A program made the position numbers and the translations under genes. A stretch of 53,907 nt of DNA from Natrialba chahannaoensis JCM 10990. Lineage in GTDB: Archaea; Halobacteriota; Halobacteria; Halobacteriales; Natrialbaceae. Numbering within the stretch: position 1 is the first letter of the stretch; the number at the start of each line of letters is the position of its first letter. The DNA is taken from assembly GCF_000337135.1 (NCBI RefSeq), contig NZ_AOIN01000038.1:1-53907 (forward strand). Direction: 5' to 3'. Shown in pieces: positions 1 to 7,489 of this stretch. The notes under the pieces were generated by a model that saw only the letters and a list, made by a program, of their open reading frames with translations, had not been told where the DNA came from and did no database searches.

Positions 1-2410
1 TTTCGGTTTCCTCGTCTGCGTCGCTCTCGATGGCGATCTCGAGTGCGTCGTACTTCCAGTCGGGTGCGACGACGACGTCAATCGCTTGCGGGTCCTCGAT
101 GCCGGCGACGTCGATGATGTCGCGAACGTCCTCGCGGGTGTTTGTGACGAGCTGGCGGCGTTTCGTGACGTAGTCGCGGTCGACCGTTGCGGTCGGCCAC
201 GGTGCGTCGACGACGAACTTGTCCTCGTCCTCACCGGTGTCGAGTTCGGCGTACAACTCCTCCGCCAGGTGTGGTGCGACGGGTGCGAGCAGGCGCACGA
301 CGGCGGAGAGGCCGCGCTCGTAGGTTTCTGCGTGGGGTTCGGTGTACGCCGCATACTGGCGCAGCGTACGGACGAGATCCTGCGTCTCGCGCAGCGCGCG
401 GTTGAACGTTAGATCGTCGTACTCGCCGCCGGCGATGGCAACCGTCGCGTCGATTTCGTTCGCGACGTAGCGTGCGATGGCGTCATCGTCGCCGTCAGGC
501 TGTTCCGTGGCGAAGTCTTCGACCATCTCCTTCAGTCGCGTCAGGAAGGCGTTCGTCGAGCGCACGCCCTCCTCACTCCAGTCGAAGTCTCGCTCGGGCT
601 GGGCGGCCTGCATCATGAACAGGCGCGCGGTGTCCGCTCCGTACTCCTCGACGATCCGCTGGGGCGAGACGGTGTTCCCCTTCGACTTGGACATCTTCTC
701 GCCTTCGAGCTGGACCATTCCCTGGGCGAGCAGGTTCGTGAACGGCTCGCGGTGTTCCAGGCCCTCGTGGTCCGCGAGCACCTTGGTAAAGAACCGCGAG
801 TACAGCAGGTGCATCACGGCGTGTTCGATGCCGCCGACGTACTGGTCGACCGGCATCCAGTCGTTCGCACGTCCCAGATCGAACGGTGCCTCCTCCAGGT
901 CGGGCGAGACGTACCGCAGGAAATACCACGAGGAGTCGACGAAGGTGTCCATCGTGTCCGTCTCGCGGGTGGCGTCGCCACCACACTCGGGACAGGTGGT
1001 CTGCTTCCACTCCTCGGCGGCATCCAGCGGGTTGCCGGTGGTGTTGATGAACTCGGGCAGTTCAACGGGGAGCGCTTCGTCGGGCACCACCACTGAGCCA
1101 CAGCTACCGTGGCAGTGGACGATCGGAATCGGTGTTCCCCAGTAACGTTGACGGGAGATGCCCCAGTCGCGCAGCTGGTACTGTGTGGTGTGCTCGGCGC
1201 TCTCGATGTCCTCGGTCAGGCGTTCGCGGGCCGTTTCGCTGTCGAGTCCGTCGTACTCGCCCGAGTTGACGAGCACGCCGTCCTCGGTGAACGCTTCCTC
1301 GCTGCTGTCGGGAATCTCCGGCTCTTCTCCCTCCTCGGGTTCGGGCGCGATGACGGGGACGATTTCCTCGTCCATCTTTTGGGCGAAGGCGTGGTCGCGC
1401 TCGTCGTGGCCGGGAACGGCCATCAGCGCGCCCGTTCCGACGTCCGAGAGGACGAAGTCCGCGACGTAGACGGGAATCTCCTCGCCCGTTACGGGGTTCG
1501 TCGCCGTCAGGTCGGTTGCGATTCCGTTTGGCTCGTCGCCCTCGGGGTCGGCCTCGTGCTCGATGAAGTGGCGGACATCGTCGTCTTCCTCGGCGGCCTG
1601 CTCGCTGATCGGGTGGTCCGGCGCGAGCGCGAAGAACGTCGCGCCGTGGATGGTATCGAGGCGCGTCGTGAAGGCGGTAACAGAGCCGTGACCACCGATT
1701 TCGAACTCCACCTCGGAACCGTACTGGCGGCCGATCCAGTTGCGCTGCATCTGGCGGACCGAGTTCGGCCAGCCTTCCAGCTTGTCGATGTCCTCGAGCA
1801 GTTCGTCCGCGTACTCGGTAATCTTCAGGAACCACTGCTCGAGTTCGCGCTGCTCGACGGGGGTGTCACAGCGCCAGCAGAGTTCGGCCTCACCCTCGAC
1901 CTGTTCGTCTGCGAGGACGGTTTCACACTCGGGACACCAGTTCACTTCGGCGTCGCGGCGCTCGACGAGGTCTTCCTCGTGGAACCGGGAGAAGAGCCAC
2001 TGGTTCCACTGGTAGTACTCAGGCGTACAGGTCGCGATTTCCCGATCCCAGTCGTAGCCAAAGCCCATTGCGCGCATCTGGTCGCGCATCGTGTCGATGC
2101 AGTCGAACGTCCAGTCACGCGGGTTGGTGTCGCGATCCTTGGCCGCGTTTTCAGCGGGGAGGCCAAAGGCGTCCCAGCCCATCGGGTGAAGGACATCGTC
2201 GCCGCACATTCGTCGGTATCGGGCGTAGGCGTCCGTAATGGTGTAGTTTCGGACGTGGCCCATGTGGAGTTTCCCGGACGGGTACGGATACATCCCGAGG
2301 ACGTACGTCGGATCGTCGACGTCGTCCGGTGTCCGATACGCGTCCGCGTCGTCCCACGCGGCCTGCCAGCGTTGCTCGACTGCTGCGTGGTCGTATCCCG
2401 CGTCGCTCAT
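1..2410 (-). CDS. leuS: Leucyl-tRNA synthetase, C-terminus cut by window edge
   Basis: Class I aminoacyl-tRNA synthetase that charges tRNA-Leu in the cytoplasm. About 803 codons are visible; the frame runs open off the left edge, so the last part of the anticodon-binding/C-terminal region is missing. The class I signature appears as HMGH at residues 49-52 and KMSKS near 572-576. Between them lie the zinc-binding CxxC pairs (CPEC, CWRC near 175-200) and the CP1 editing domain. The chosen start gives MSDAGYDHAA. An in-frame ATG at 2455 would add 15 residues (MESYTAS...) and cannot be excluded, because a TATATAA word lies too close to the 2410 start to act as its promoter. The identification is firm; only the start is uncertain. 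Confidence 0.97.
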   Translation of the reverse strand, partial: MSDAGYDHAAVEQRWQAAWDDADAYRTPDDVDDPTYVLGMYPYPSGKLHMGHVRNYTITDAYARYRRMCGDDVLHPMGWDAFGLPAENAAKDRDTNPRDWTFDCIDTMRDQMRAMGFGYDWDREIATCTPEYYQWNQWLFSRFHEEDLVERRDAEVNWCPECETVLADEQVEGEAELCWRCDTPVEQRELEQWFLKITEYADELLEDIDKLEGWPNSVRQMQRNWIGRQYGSEVEFEIGGHGSVTAFTTRLDTIHGATFFALAPDHPISEQAAEEDDDVRHFIEHEADPEGDEPNGIATDLTATNPVTGEEIPVYVADFVLSDVGTGALMAVPGHDERDHAFAQKMDEEIVPVIAPEPEEGEEPEIPDSSEEAFTEDGVLVNSGEYDGLDSETARERLTEDIESAEHTTQYQLRDWGISRQRYWGTPIPIVHCHGSCGSVVVPDEALPVELPEFINTTGNPLDAAEEWKQTTCPECGGDATRETDTMDTFVDSSWYFLRYVSPDLEEAPFDLGRANDWMPVDQYVGGIEHAVMHLLYSRFFTKVLADHEGLEHREPFTNLLAQGMVQLEGEKMSKSKGNTVSPQRIVEEYGADTARLFMMQAAQPERDFDWSEEGVRSTNAFLTRLKEMVEDFATEQPDGDDDAIARYVANEIDATVAIAGGEYDDLTFNRALRETQDLVRTLRQYAAYTEPHAETYERGLSAVVRLLAPVAPHLAEELYAELDTGEDEDKFVVDAPWPTATVDRDYVTKRRQLVTNTREDVRDIIDVAGIEDPQAIDVVVAPDWKYDALEIAIESDADEETE

Positions 2411-2650
2411 TTGCTTATATAGCTCTGAGGGCGTCGAGGCCGTATAGCTTTCCATCACTTGCCGGCGATCGACGCCGTCTTCGTCCGTTTCTTCGCTTCC
2501 TGTGTTCGAATCCGGGTCAGTTCATGCAATTGAGCGACCATCCGATCAACTGGCCAGAGGACGGGATACTGACTCAGTCAGTGCGACCCGTCGAACCGAA
2601 AAGAGTGTCCACGGTGCTGTGTTCGCCGTTGGGGCCTCTCGAGTACTTGT

Positions 2651-3073
2651 TCACTCGATATCGATCTGCTTCGACCCCTCGTCAGTCGACTCTTTCGGAA
2701 GCCGAACGGTCAACACGCCGTTCTCGTAGCCGGCGTCGATCGCGTCCTCGTCGACCGGATCCGGTAGTCTGATCTGGCGGTTCGCCGACTTTCGCGTCCG
2801 CTCACGTCGGAGATACCGCCCCTCGACATGTTCTTCTTGTTCGTCCGCGCGGGTCGCATCGAGACGGAGCGTCCCGTCCGAGAGCGTGAGATCGATATCC
2901 TCGACGTCGTAGCCTGGGAGATCGGCCGTCACCACGTACTCGTCGTCGCGATCGGCGACGTCCACAGGGACGGAGCCGGGTACCTGCAGGCCACCGCCGG
3001 CCATCCCCTCCTCAACCTGCTTGCTGACGCGGTCGAGCATCTCCTCGAGTTCGTCGAACGGGTTTCGGCGCAT
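2651..3073 (-). CDS. hsp20: Small heat-shock protein, Hsp20/alpha-crystallin family
   Basis: ATP-independent holdase chaperone of 140 residues, the usual length for archaeal sHSPs. An amphipathic N-terminal arm (residues 1-40, MRRNPFDELEEMLDRV) precedes an alpha-crystallin beta-sandwich (about 40-130), with the typical 'VTADLPGYDVEDIDL' strand and a 'ENGVLTVRLPK' strand near the end. The C-terminus has an IDIE tail equivalent to the IxI oligomerisation motif. A TATA-like box 24-33 nt upstream suggests a leaderless monocistronic transcript. Heat or stress induction is known for the family but is not shown by the sequence. Confidence 0.93.
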   Translation of the reverse strand: MRRNPFDELEEMLDRVSKQVEEGMAGGGLQVPGSVPVDVADRDDEYVVTADLPGYDVEDIDLTLSDGTLRLDATRADEQEEHVEGRYLRRERTRKSANRQIRLPDPVDEDAIDAGYENGVLTVRLPKESTDEGSKQIDIE

Positions 3074-3096
3074 ACCCGTTCATAGGCGTTCAATAG

Positions 3097-3106
3097 GGAT
3101 AAATTC
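3097..3106 (-). promoter_or_regulatory. TATA-like box for hsp20
   Basis: GAATTTATCC on the minus strand, centred about 28 nt upstream of the ATG. This is the spacing expected for a leaderless haloarchaeal transcript. Confidence 0.6.
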
Positions 3107-3165
3107 TGCCCGCGTACGAACAACAGAACGAGTTCGGGAACCAGATCCACATTCAAATCCAGGGC

Positions 3166-3621
3166 TCACTCGGGCAGCGTCACCAGCCCCTCGTCCATCG
3201 CCTCAAGCAACACATCGCGCGCGTGACCGTCTGGATCGACGTTCTCGTAGACCGCCTGCACCTCGCCCTCGGCGAGCAGAAACGTCGTTCGCGCGGCCGC
3301 GCCGCTCTCGACCTCGACGCCAAAGGCGTCGGCAACCTCGCCATCCGGATCCGCGAGCAGGTCGAACTCGAGTCCCTCCGCCACGGCGAACGACTGGTGA
3401 GACTCGACATCGTCGGTCGAGACACCGTAGACGTCAACGCCGGCCTCTTGATAGGTCTCCCGTTCGCGCTGGAACTGGGTGGCCTCAGTCGTACAACCGG
3501 GGGTGTCGTCGCGCGGGTAGAAGTAGAGGACCGTTGGGTCGTCGAACGCAGGCGCGACTGCCTCGCCGTCCTGATTCGGTGCGGTCACGTCGGGTGCGTC
3601 GTCGCCTGTCTCGAGTGGCAT
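3166..3621 (-). CDS. bcp: Peroxiredoxin, Bcp/PrxQ type (1-Cys)
   Basis: Thioredoxin-fold peroxidase that reduces hydrogen peroxide and alkyl hydroperoxides in the cytoplasm. The 151-residue protein carries the active-site segment FYPRDDTPGCTTEA with the peroxidatic Cys at residue 43. It has no other cysteine, so it must be a 1-Cys enzyme that relies on an external thiol; many Bcp/PrxQ members have a resolving Cys five residues later. The strand/helix order (DDAPDVTAPNQDG, then VYGVSTDD, then TTFLLAEG) matches the AhpC/TSA fold. It follows hsp20 in the same direction but is separated by about 90 bases, so co-transcription is unclear. Confidence 0.93.
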   Translation of the reverse strand: MPLETGDDAPDVTAPNQDGEAVAPAFDDPTVLYFYPRDDTPGCTTEATQFQRERETYQEAGVDVYGVSTDDVESHQSFAVAEGLEFDLLADPDGEVADAFGVEVESGAAARTTFLLAEGEVQAVYENVDPDGHARDVLLEAMDEGLVTLPE

Positions 3622-3794
3622 GTCCGGTCGTACTTCGATGGTGCGGAAACGCGTTTCGGTGTGTCTGACTGGTTGGTTGCCTTGCGTGAGTCGATAGATG
3701 TCAGTCGCAGCCTGTCGTCATTACGCTGCGCGAGGGTTCACTGACGTAATAGGCCTCTTGCTAACAGTGTGAGGTCGTTCTCTCGCTGCTCGAG

Positions 3795-4613
3795 TTACTC
3801 GACGACGTGCTCGAGATCGTACGACCCCAGTCGGCGAACCCATCCCTTCTCGGCGAGGTCCTCCAACTCGGCAATCGCCTCGTTTGTCCGCGCCTCGTAG
3901 AGCCCTGCCTCAATATCGACGTGGAAGACGTAGTCTCCCAGACGCTGGCCGCTCGGTCGGGATTCGACGCGAGTCAGGTTGATATCCCGGTCGGCAAACG
4001 GCTGGAGCAACTCGAGTAGCAGGCCGGGATAGTTCGCGTTCGGGTAGACGACCAGCGTCGTCTTGCCGCCGCCTTTCGAGCGGTCCTCGGCGGGCGCGAC
4101 GGCGAAGAATCGCGTCGCGTTGGAGTCCTGATCCTGGATGTCTTCGGCGAGGACCTCGAGTTCGGTGCCGTTGTCTGCGTTGGCGGGATGGCCGATGCCG
4201 GCGATAGTGGGATCTTCGCGGGCGAACTCGACGCCCTGTGCCGTGCTTGCGACGGCTTCGAGCGTGGCGTCGGGGTACTCGCGCTCGAGATAGGACCGAC
4301 ATTGGGCGAGCGCCTGGGAGTGGCTGGCGATCGTCTCGAACTTCGGCCCCTGTGCGAGCAGGGCGTGTTTGATCGGGGTGACGATTTCGCGGACGACGGC
4401 GACGTCGTATTCGGCGAGCGCGTCGAGACTCTCCGTAACGCTGCCCTCGATACTGTTCTCGATGGGGATCACGCCACGGTCGTGCTCGCCGGTCGCGACG
4501 GCGTCGACGATCGAGGTGACGGACTGGCGAAAGTCGATAGCGTCCGCGTTGGCGATCGCCTGAGCCGCCCGGTGAGAGTAGGTGCCTTCTGGGCCGAGAG
4601 TCACTGCAGTCAT
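3795..4613 (-). CDS. pheA: Prephenate dehydratase with ACT regulatory domain
   Basis: Converts prephenate to phenylpyruvate in phenylalanine biosynthesis. The 272-residue protein is a monofunctional archaeal PheA without a chorismate mutase domain. The catalytic PDT domain covers about 1-180 and has GPEGTYSH at the start, IPIENSIEGSV, and the catalytic TRF triplet at 167-169. The ACT domain (about 183-268) carries the phenylalanine-binding ESRP motif at 217-220 and a PGLL turn at 196-199, so feedback inhibition by phenylalanine is likely. A GGTATTTTCAC TATA-like word lies about 36 nt upstream. The relic at 4678-5242 begins only about 60 nt upstream of the start codon, near this promoter. Confidence 0.95.
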   Translation of the reverse strand: MTAVTLGPEGTYSHRAAQAIANADAIDFRQSVTSIVDAVATGEHDRGVIPIENSIEGSVTESLDALAEYDVAVVREIVTPIKHALLAQGPKFETIASHSQALAQCRSYLEREYPDATLEAVASTAQGVEFAREDPTIAGIGHPANADNGTELEVLAEDIQDQDSNATRFFAVAPAEDRSKGGGKTTLVVYPNANYPGLLLELLQPFADRDINLTRVESRPSGQRLGDYVFHVDIEAGLYEARTNEAIAELEDLAEKGWVRRLGSYDLEHVVE

Positions 4614-4697
4614 CGCCTGCTGATTGCCGAGAGAACGTGAAAATACCCGGGGTTCGAACGGACGATTGCCGGTGTTATACGTGGAGCAGGCGCAATA

Positions 4698-4717
4698 CCA
4701 CGGCCTTCAGGCCGTGG
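4698..4717. repeat. Left-end palindrome of the relic
   Basis: Perfect 8-bp stem CCACGGCC / GGCCGTGG with a TTCA loop. It has the position and form expected of an IS200/IS605 left-end hairpin recognised by a TnpA transposase. Confidence 0.7.
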
Positions 4718-4726
4718 ATACGCGCC

Positions 4727-4983
4727 GTCACTCAGTGACACGTTCTACCGATAATCCCATATCTGAGTTTCCAATCCTAATGCTCAAGTCACAGGAATCA
4801 CTATACGAGAGCAAGGTCAGGTCGGAACGGAGCGGATTCCGAACGACCGTCGGAGACGGCCTGTCCGCCCACGTAACAAGGTCGTTTGAAAATCGAAGAT
4901 TTTCGCGATCACGAGAGACGGAGTCTCTCGGACGACAGTATCCGAAACGCCGACGCGGTGAACGTGAATCCTCGAAGGGTTCG
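4727..4983 (+). repeat. Cluster of short perfect hairpins with 3-nt loops
   Basis: Within about 260 bases there are five stem-loops with three-base loops: GTCAC-tca-GTGAC (4727-4739), CCGTC-gga-GACGG (4847-4859), GAAAATC-gaa-GATTTTC (4888-4904), CGAGAGAC-gga-GTCTCTCG (4912-4930) and CGAA-ggg-TTCG (4973-4983). A looser GGAA/TTCC pairing lies near 4824-4840. Such a density of exact palindromes is not seen in the flanking DNA and suggests a structured RNA or protein-binding DNA. No protein-coding explanation was found. Confidence 0.6.
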
Positions 4984-5038
4984 CCTTGTGCCCGTCGGTC
5001 GAGCAAGCCCAAGATAACTCCGAGTCCGTCGAAGTCTG

Positions 5039-5076
5039 CCGGACTCACCGTGGTAAAAACAACACGGTGAGTCCGG
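5039..5076. repeat. 14-bp perfect inverted repeat with 10-nt loop
   Basis: CCGGACTCACCGTG at 5039-5052 pairs exactly with CACGGTGAGTCCGG at 5063-5076 across an A-rich loop, GTAAAAACAA. It is the strongest stem-loop in the window and lies inside the relic. It could be a terminator, an RNA scaffold element or an internal transposon end. Confidence 0.75.
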
Positions 5077-5210
5077 GCACGACAGAGGATAGGAGTAACG
5101 GCTACTTGGCATGGCCAGACAGCCACCGACCACGATGTCTGGGTTAGACGCGAACTCCCGTTAAGTGGCGGAGTCATGGTTGCAAACCTGAAACTCCCAC
5201 CGCTCGGGAT

Positions 5211-5233
5211 TCCTCCGCGTTCACGCGGAGGAG
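5211..5233. repeat. Right-end palindrome of the relic
   Basis: Stem TCCTCCGCGT / ACGCGGAGGA (10 bp) with a TTC loop, followed immediately by GGATGTCAA. The arrangement resembles the 3' end of haloarchaeal IS1341-type elements, where the tnpB-associated guide RNA normally terminates. Confidence 0.7.
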
Positions 5234-5568
5234 GATGTCAAGGCAGTGGATTCTCACGTCGGAACAGCCACCTGTGAGGTGATACGACCCTCGATCGGTG
5301 TGAGTTACCGCCGCTATCTGTGCCGGCAGCCTCCCAAATCGGCGATAACAGTTATCCGGTATCGAGACAGTCGTCTGTACATCCCGCTTCCACACTCCCT
5401 CTGGAAACGATCACAGATGAGACGACTGCAGTTCACACCGAGACGCCAACCGCTGAATCGTACTCGCCTCTCGAACACACGTGATGCTTTCTGGTGTCGT
5501 TCCAGTGCTAGTCCCAGCTCACGGTCTCGATCCCGATCCCGATCCCATCCGATCGAAGGTGGATCACC

Positions 5569-6339
5569 GTGATCGATTCGATACTGATGCTCGCCGTTTC
5601 GAGTGCCGTGTTGCTCGCAGCCGCTGCAGCGTTCGGCGGCTACGCACGATCGCTCCCGTCCGGCCCCCATCGCTACGGCTACGCTGCAGCCGTCGCCGCC
5701 AGCGCGATGGGGCTCGCGTACCTGCTGATGGCGATCGTGAGCGGTCTCTTTGGTGCCGAAACCGATGTACTTCGCTTCGTCGGCTACACGGCCATGTGGA
5801 CCGCGATCATCCTCGTTGTCTGTGCAATTGCTGGCGTCGGCCGACGGCTGACGCTGCTCCTGTTCGCCGCGGTTCTTGGCCGCGTCTGGATCACCCTTGG
5901 AAGCTGGTTCGTCGACGGCGCTCTCGCGCTCCTCGCAACCCTCGGGACGTTTGCAGCGCTCGGGCTCGGCCTGTACCTCTTGTTCGGGCCCTTCAGCCGC
6001 GCCGCCGAGGCACTCGAGTCAGAGCGACGATTGCTGTTTACCAAGCTCAAGTATCTCATCGTCCTCAGTTGGGTTGGACTGGTTGCAACTGGACTCCTGT
6101 CCGAAGGAGTCGGCCTCGTGGACGGCTTTGTCAGCCAGCTCGTCGTTATCTACGTGGAGATCGTCCTCCTTCTCGGATTCGGCGGAATCGTCGTCCGGAG
6201 TCAGCGAGCGCTCGCACAGACTGCCGAGGCGACCAGACTCCTCTCGCTTGGAACTGACCGTGGACCGGACCACGGTGGGGGACAGGGCGGATCGGATGGC
6301 CTGAACAGTCCACCGGACCCAGCGGAACACGCAGACTAG
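5569..6339 (+). CDS. Microbial (type 1) rhodopsin homologue lacking the retinal lysine
   Basis: A 256-residue protein with seven predicted membrane helices in the length and spacing of bacteriorhodopsin. Helices E-G align without gaps by eye: LYLLFGPFSRAAEALE resembles the E-F loop region, the conserved helix-F tryptophan is W168, SEG is at 178-180, and GFG is at 203-205 with exactly 22 residues between SEG and GFG, as in bacteriorhodopsin. In that register Asp212 is Glu197 and the Schiff-base Lys216 is Leu201. In helix C, Arg82 is kept (R69), but Asp85 is Gly72, Trp86 is Tyr73 and Asp96 is Val. Tyr185, Pro186 and Trp189 are also lost. Covalent retinal binding and proton pumping are therefore not expected. 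The start is GTG, preceded by a possible SD (AAGGTGG). The hydrophilic tail from about 227 is Gly/Asp-rich. It could be a sensor, a chaperone-like subunit or a non-covalent binder; no function is assigned. Confidence 0.82.
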   Translation: MIDSILMLAVSSAVLLAAAAAFGGYARSLPSGPHRYGYAAAVAASAMGLAYLLMAIVSGLFGAETDVLRFVGYTAMWTAIILVVCAIAGVGRRLTLLLFAAVLGRVWITLGSWFVDGALALLATLGTFAALGLGLYLLFGPFSRAAEALESERRLLFTKLKYLIVLSWVGLVATGLLSEGVGLVDGFVSQLVVIYVEIVLLLGFGGIVVRSQRALAQTAEATRLLSLGTDRGPDHGGGQGGSDGLNSPPDPAEHAD

Positions 6340-6397
6340 TCTCGTCGGCGATTGTCGCCACTCTGCGTCCGTTCACACGAAATCATCACCAATAGCG

Positions 6398-6706
6398 TTA
6401 CTCGTCTAAGTGATCGATTCCTTTCTTGGAGACGTTGGCCTCCGTGATTTCGTTGGGCATCCAGTCTGGTTTGTCGTCGGGTGCCGTCTCTTCCCAGGCC
6501 CAGCCGTCGTAAATGTGGACCTTGTCCGTTCCTTTCTCGCGCAGTCGAAGCTCGGTTCGGTCAGCCTCGTCCCCACTCGAGCCCGGCTCAAGTCGCCGGG
6601 CTGCCTTGAGGGCTGCCTGACGTGGTGTGTTCCCGGAGAACACACTTTCTTCCTCGCCGTTCGATGACCGCAGTGCGAAGTTTCGCTTACCGTCTTCTCG
6701 TACCAT
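6398..6706 (-). CDS. Non-histone chromosomal protein MC1
   Basis: Small basic/acidic DNA-binding protein of 102 residues, family MC1, which bends and compacts DNA in methanogens and halophiles. The family pattern is clear: RNFALRSSNGEEESVFSG, then TPRQAALKAARRL, LRLREKGTDKVHIYDGW and DWMPNEITEANVSKKG. Compared with methanogen MC1 (about 93 residues) the basic character is diluted by Asp/Glu, as usual in haloarchaea. It is transcribed towards the rhodopsin-like gene (convergent, about 58 bases between the stops). A strong TATA box lies upstream. Confidence 0.93.
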   Translation of the reverse strand: MVREDGKRNFALRSSNGEEESVFSGNTPRQAALKAARRLEPGSSGDEADRTELRLREKGTDKVHIYDGWAWEETAPDDKPDWMPNEITEANVSKKGIDHLDE

Positions 6707-6741
6707 GGTTTTGCTCCGTGCGAAACCAGCACACGGCCCGA

Positions 6742-6753
6742 CATAAATATATC
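6742..6753 (-). promoter_or_regulatory. TATA-like box for the MC1 gene
   Basis: GATATATTTATG on the minus strand about 36-47 nt before the ATG. A GGAG word about 8 nt before the ATG may serve as a ribosome-binding site, so this transcript probably has a short leader. Confidence 0.6.
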
Positions 6754-6900
6754 CCCAAAAACCGACCGACTGCGCCGGTATCTTTAAGTGCGTAGGTCAG
6801 CGACGTCTCCGCAGTCTCTGCCGCTACTGAGTCCGTTCCCTCGCACGGTTGATTGACCAACCGGTGTGTCAGACGGTCATTCGCCGAGGCGTCGAAAACA

Positions 6901-6911
6901 CTTAAGTATAT
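6901..6911 (+). promoter_or_regulatory. TATA-like box for the AbrB-like gene
   Basis: CTTAAGTATAT, about 32-42 nt before the ATG at 6943. A palindromic ACGACGAAGTTCGTC-type word follows it and could be an operator. Confidence 0.55.
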
Positions 6912-6942
6912 CCTACGACGAAGTTCGTCATAGAATCCCGCG

Positions 6943-7140
6943 ATGGTACGGAAAAAGAAGCTGAGTCCAAGCGGTGCGAAAGACGAAGATGGCAACTATC
7001 ACAACGTCCACCTCAATCTCCACGAGGACGAACTCGCAGTCGCGGGGATGGATATCGGTGACGAAGTATTTGTCCGAGTCCGGGACGGTAAAATCATCAT
7101 CCAGAAGGCCGACGAGGACGATGTCGAACACGAATTCTAG
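6943..7140 (+). CDS. AbrB/SpoVT-like small DNA-binding protein
   Basis: A 65-residue acidic protein. The segment VHLNLHEDELAVAGMDIGDEVFVRVRDGKIIIQKAD has the strand-turn-strand layout of the swapped-hairpin AbrB fold, with the typical 'GDEVFVRVRDGKIII' second half. Such proteins act as transcription factors or antitoxins; no toxin gene lies next to it. The upstream ACGAAGTTCGT palindrome overlaps the promoter region and could reflect autoregulation, which is inference. It is divergent from the MC1 gene. Confidence 0.75.
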   Translation: MVRKKKLSPSGAKDEDGNYHNVHLNLHEDELAVAGMDIGDEVFVRVRDGKIIIQKADEDDVEHEF

Positions 7141-7489
7141 CTGTCCGGTCACCGCTATCGTGTACCGATTCTGACTATCTCGCTCGCGCATCGCCGTTCA
7201 CCGTGTCCTCGCCGACGGGTTCATGGCTGAACGCCTCGATGCGTTTTAACGCTTTGCCGGTCGAGCGCCCGCCCTGTTCTGAGCAAGCGGCATCCGACAC
7301 ATGACTGCCCACGCAGTCGTGTAGCTTGCCGCCTCTTGGCCGTCGAGTGGACCGCCTCTGTCCAGATTACGATTCCACAACGGCCGGTGTTGTAAACATA
7401 CGCGTTCCAGTGACTGTCTCTCCTTTCATACAGTACTTGTGTGGGATTGTTGTCGACTATTTCCGCGGGCAACACCTGCACGATCGAGA
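7141..7489. other. Intergenic region with a candidate stem-loop
   Basis: No gene recognised. It contains an inverted repeat GACTGC-ccac-GCAGTC (7303-7318) that extends outwards with a wobble pair, and a GCGTTTTAACGC palindrome near 7236. A weak CTATTTCC element at 7456-7463 could be the promoter of the following carboxypeptidase gene. Confidence 0.5.

Larger units (their letters stand above)
4678..5242 (+). mobile_element. Miniature IS200/IS605 (IS1341-like) relic without tnpA or tnpB
   Basis: About 565 bases bounded by two palindromes that look like haloarchaeal IS200/IS605 ends. The left end starts after TTAT and has CCACGGCC-ttca-GGCCGTGG. The right end has TCCTCCGCGT-ttc-ACGCGGAGGA followed by the terminal word GGATGTCAA. 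No HUH transposase and no intact tnpB reading frame lies between them; the ORFs inside are short and resemble nothing I know. This matches the known class of palindrome-associated miniature elements derived from IS605-type transposons, which could only move using a transposase supplied in trans. The boundaries are my estimate. The element sits between the pheA promoter and the rhodopsin-like gene. Confidence 0.6.

Noticed and set aside
1109-2422. 437-codon open frame on the plus strand opposite leuS
   Set aside because: It mirrors the leuS codons, has valine/arginine-rich shadow composition and no family resemblance. High GC keeps the opposite strand open.
4728-5177. 149-codon open frame on the minus strand inside the relic
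   Set aside because: It spans the hairpin cluster, lacks acidic composition and matches no transposase motif I know; best explained as chance.
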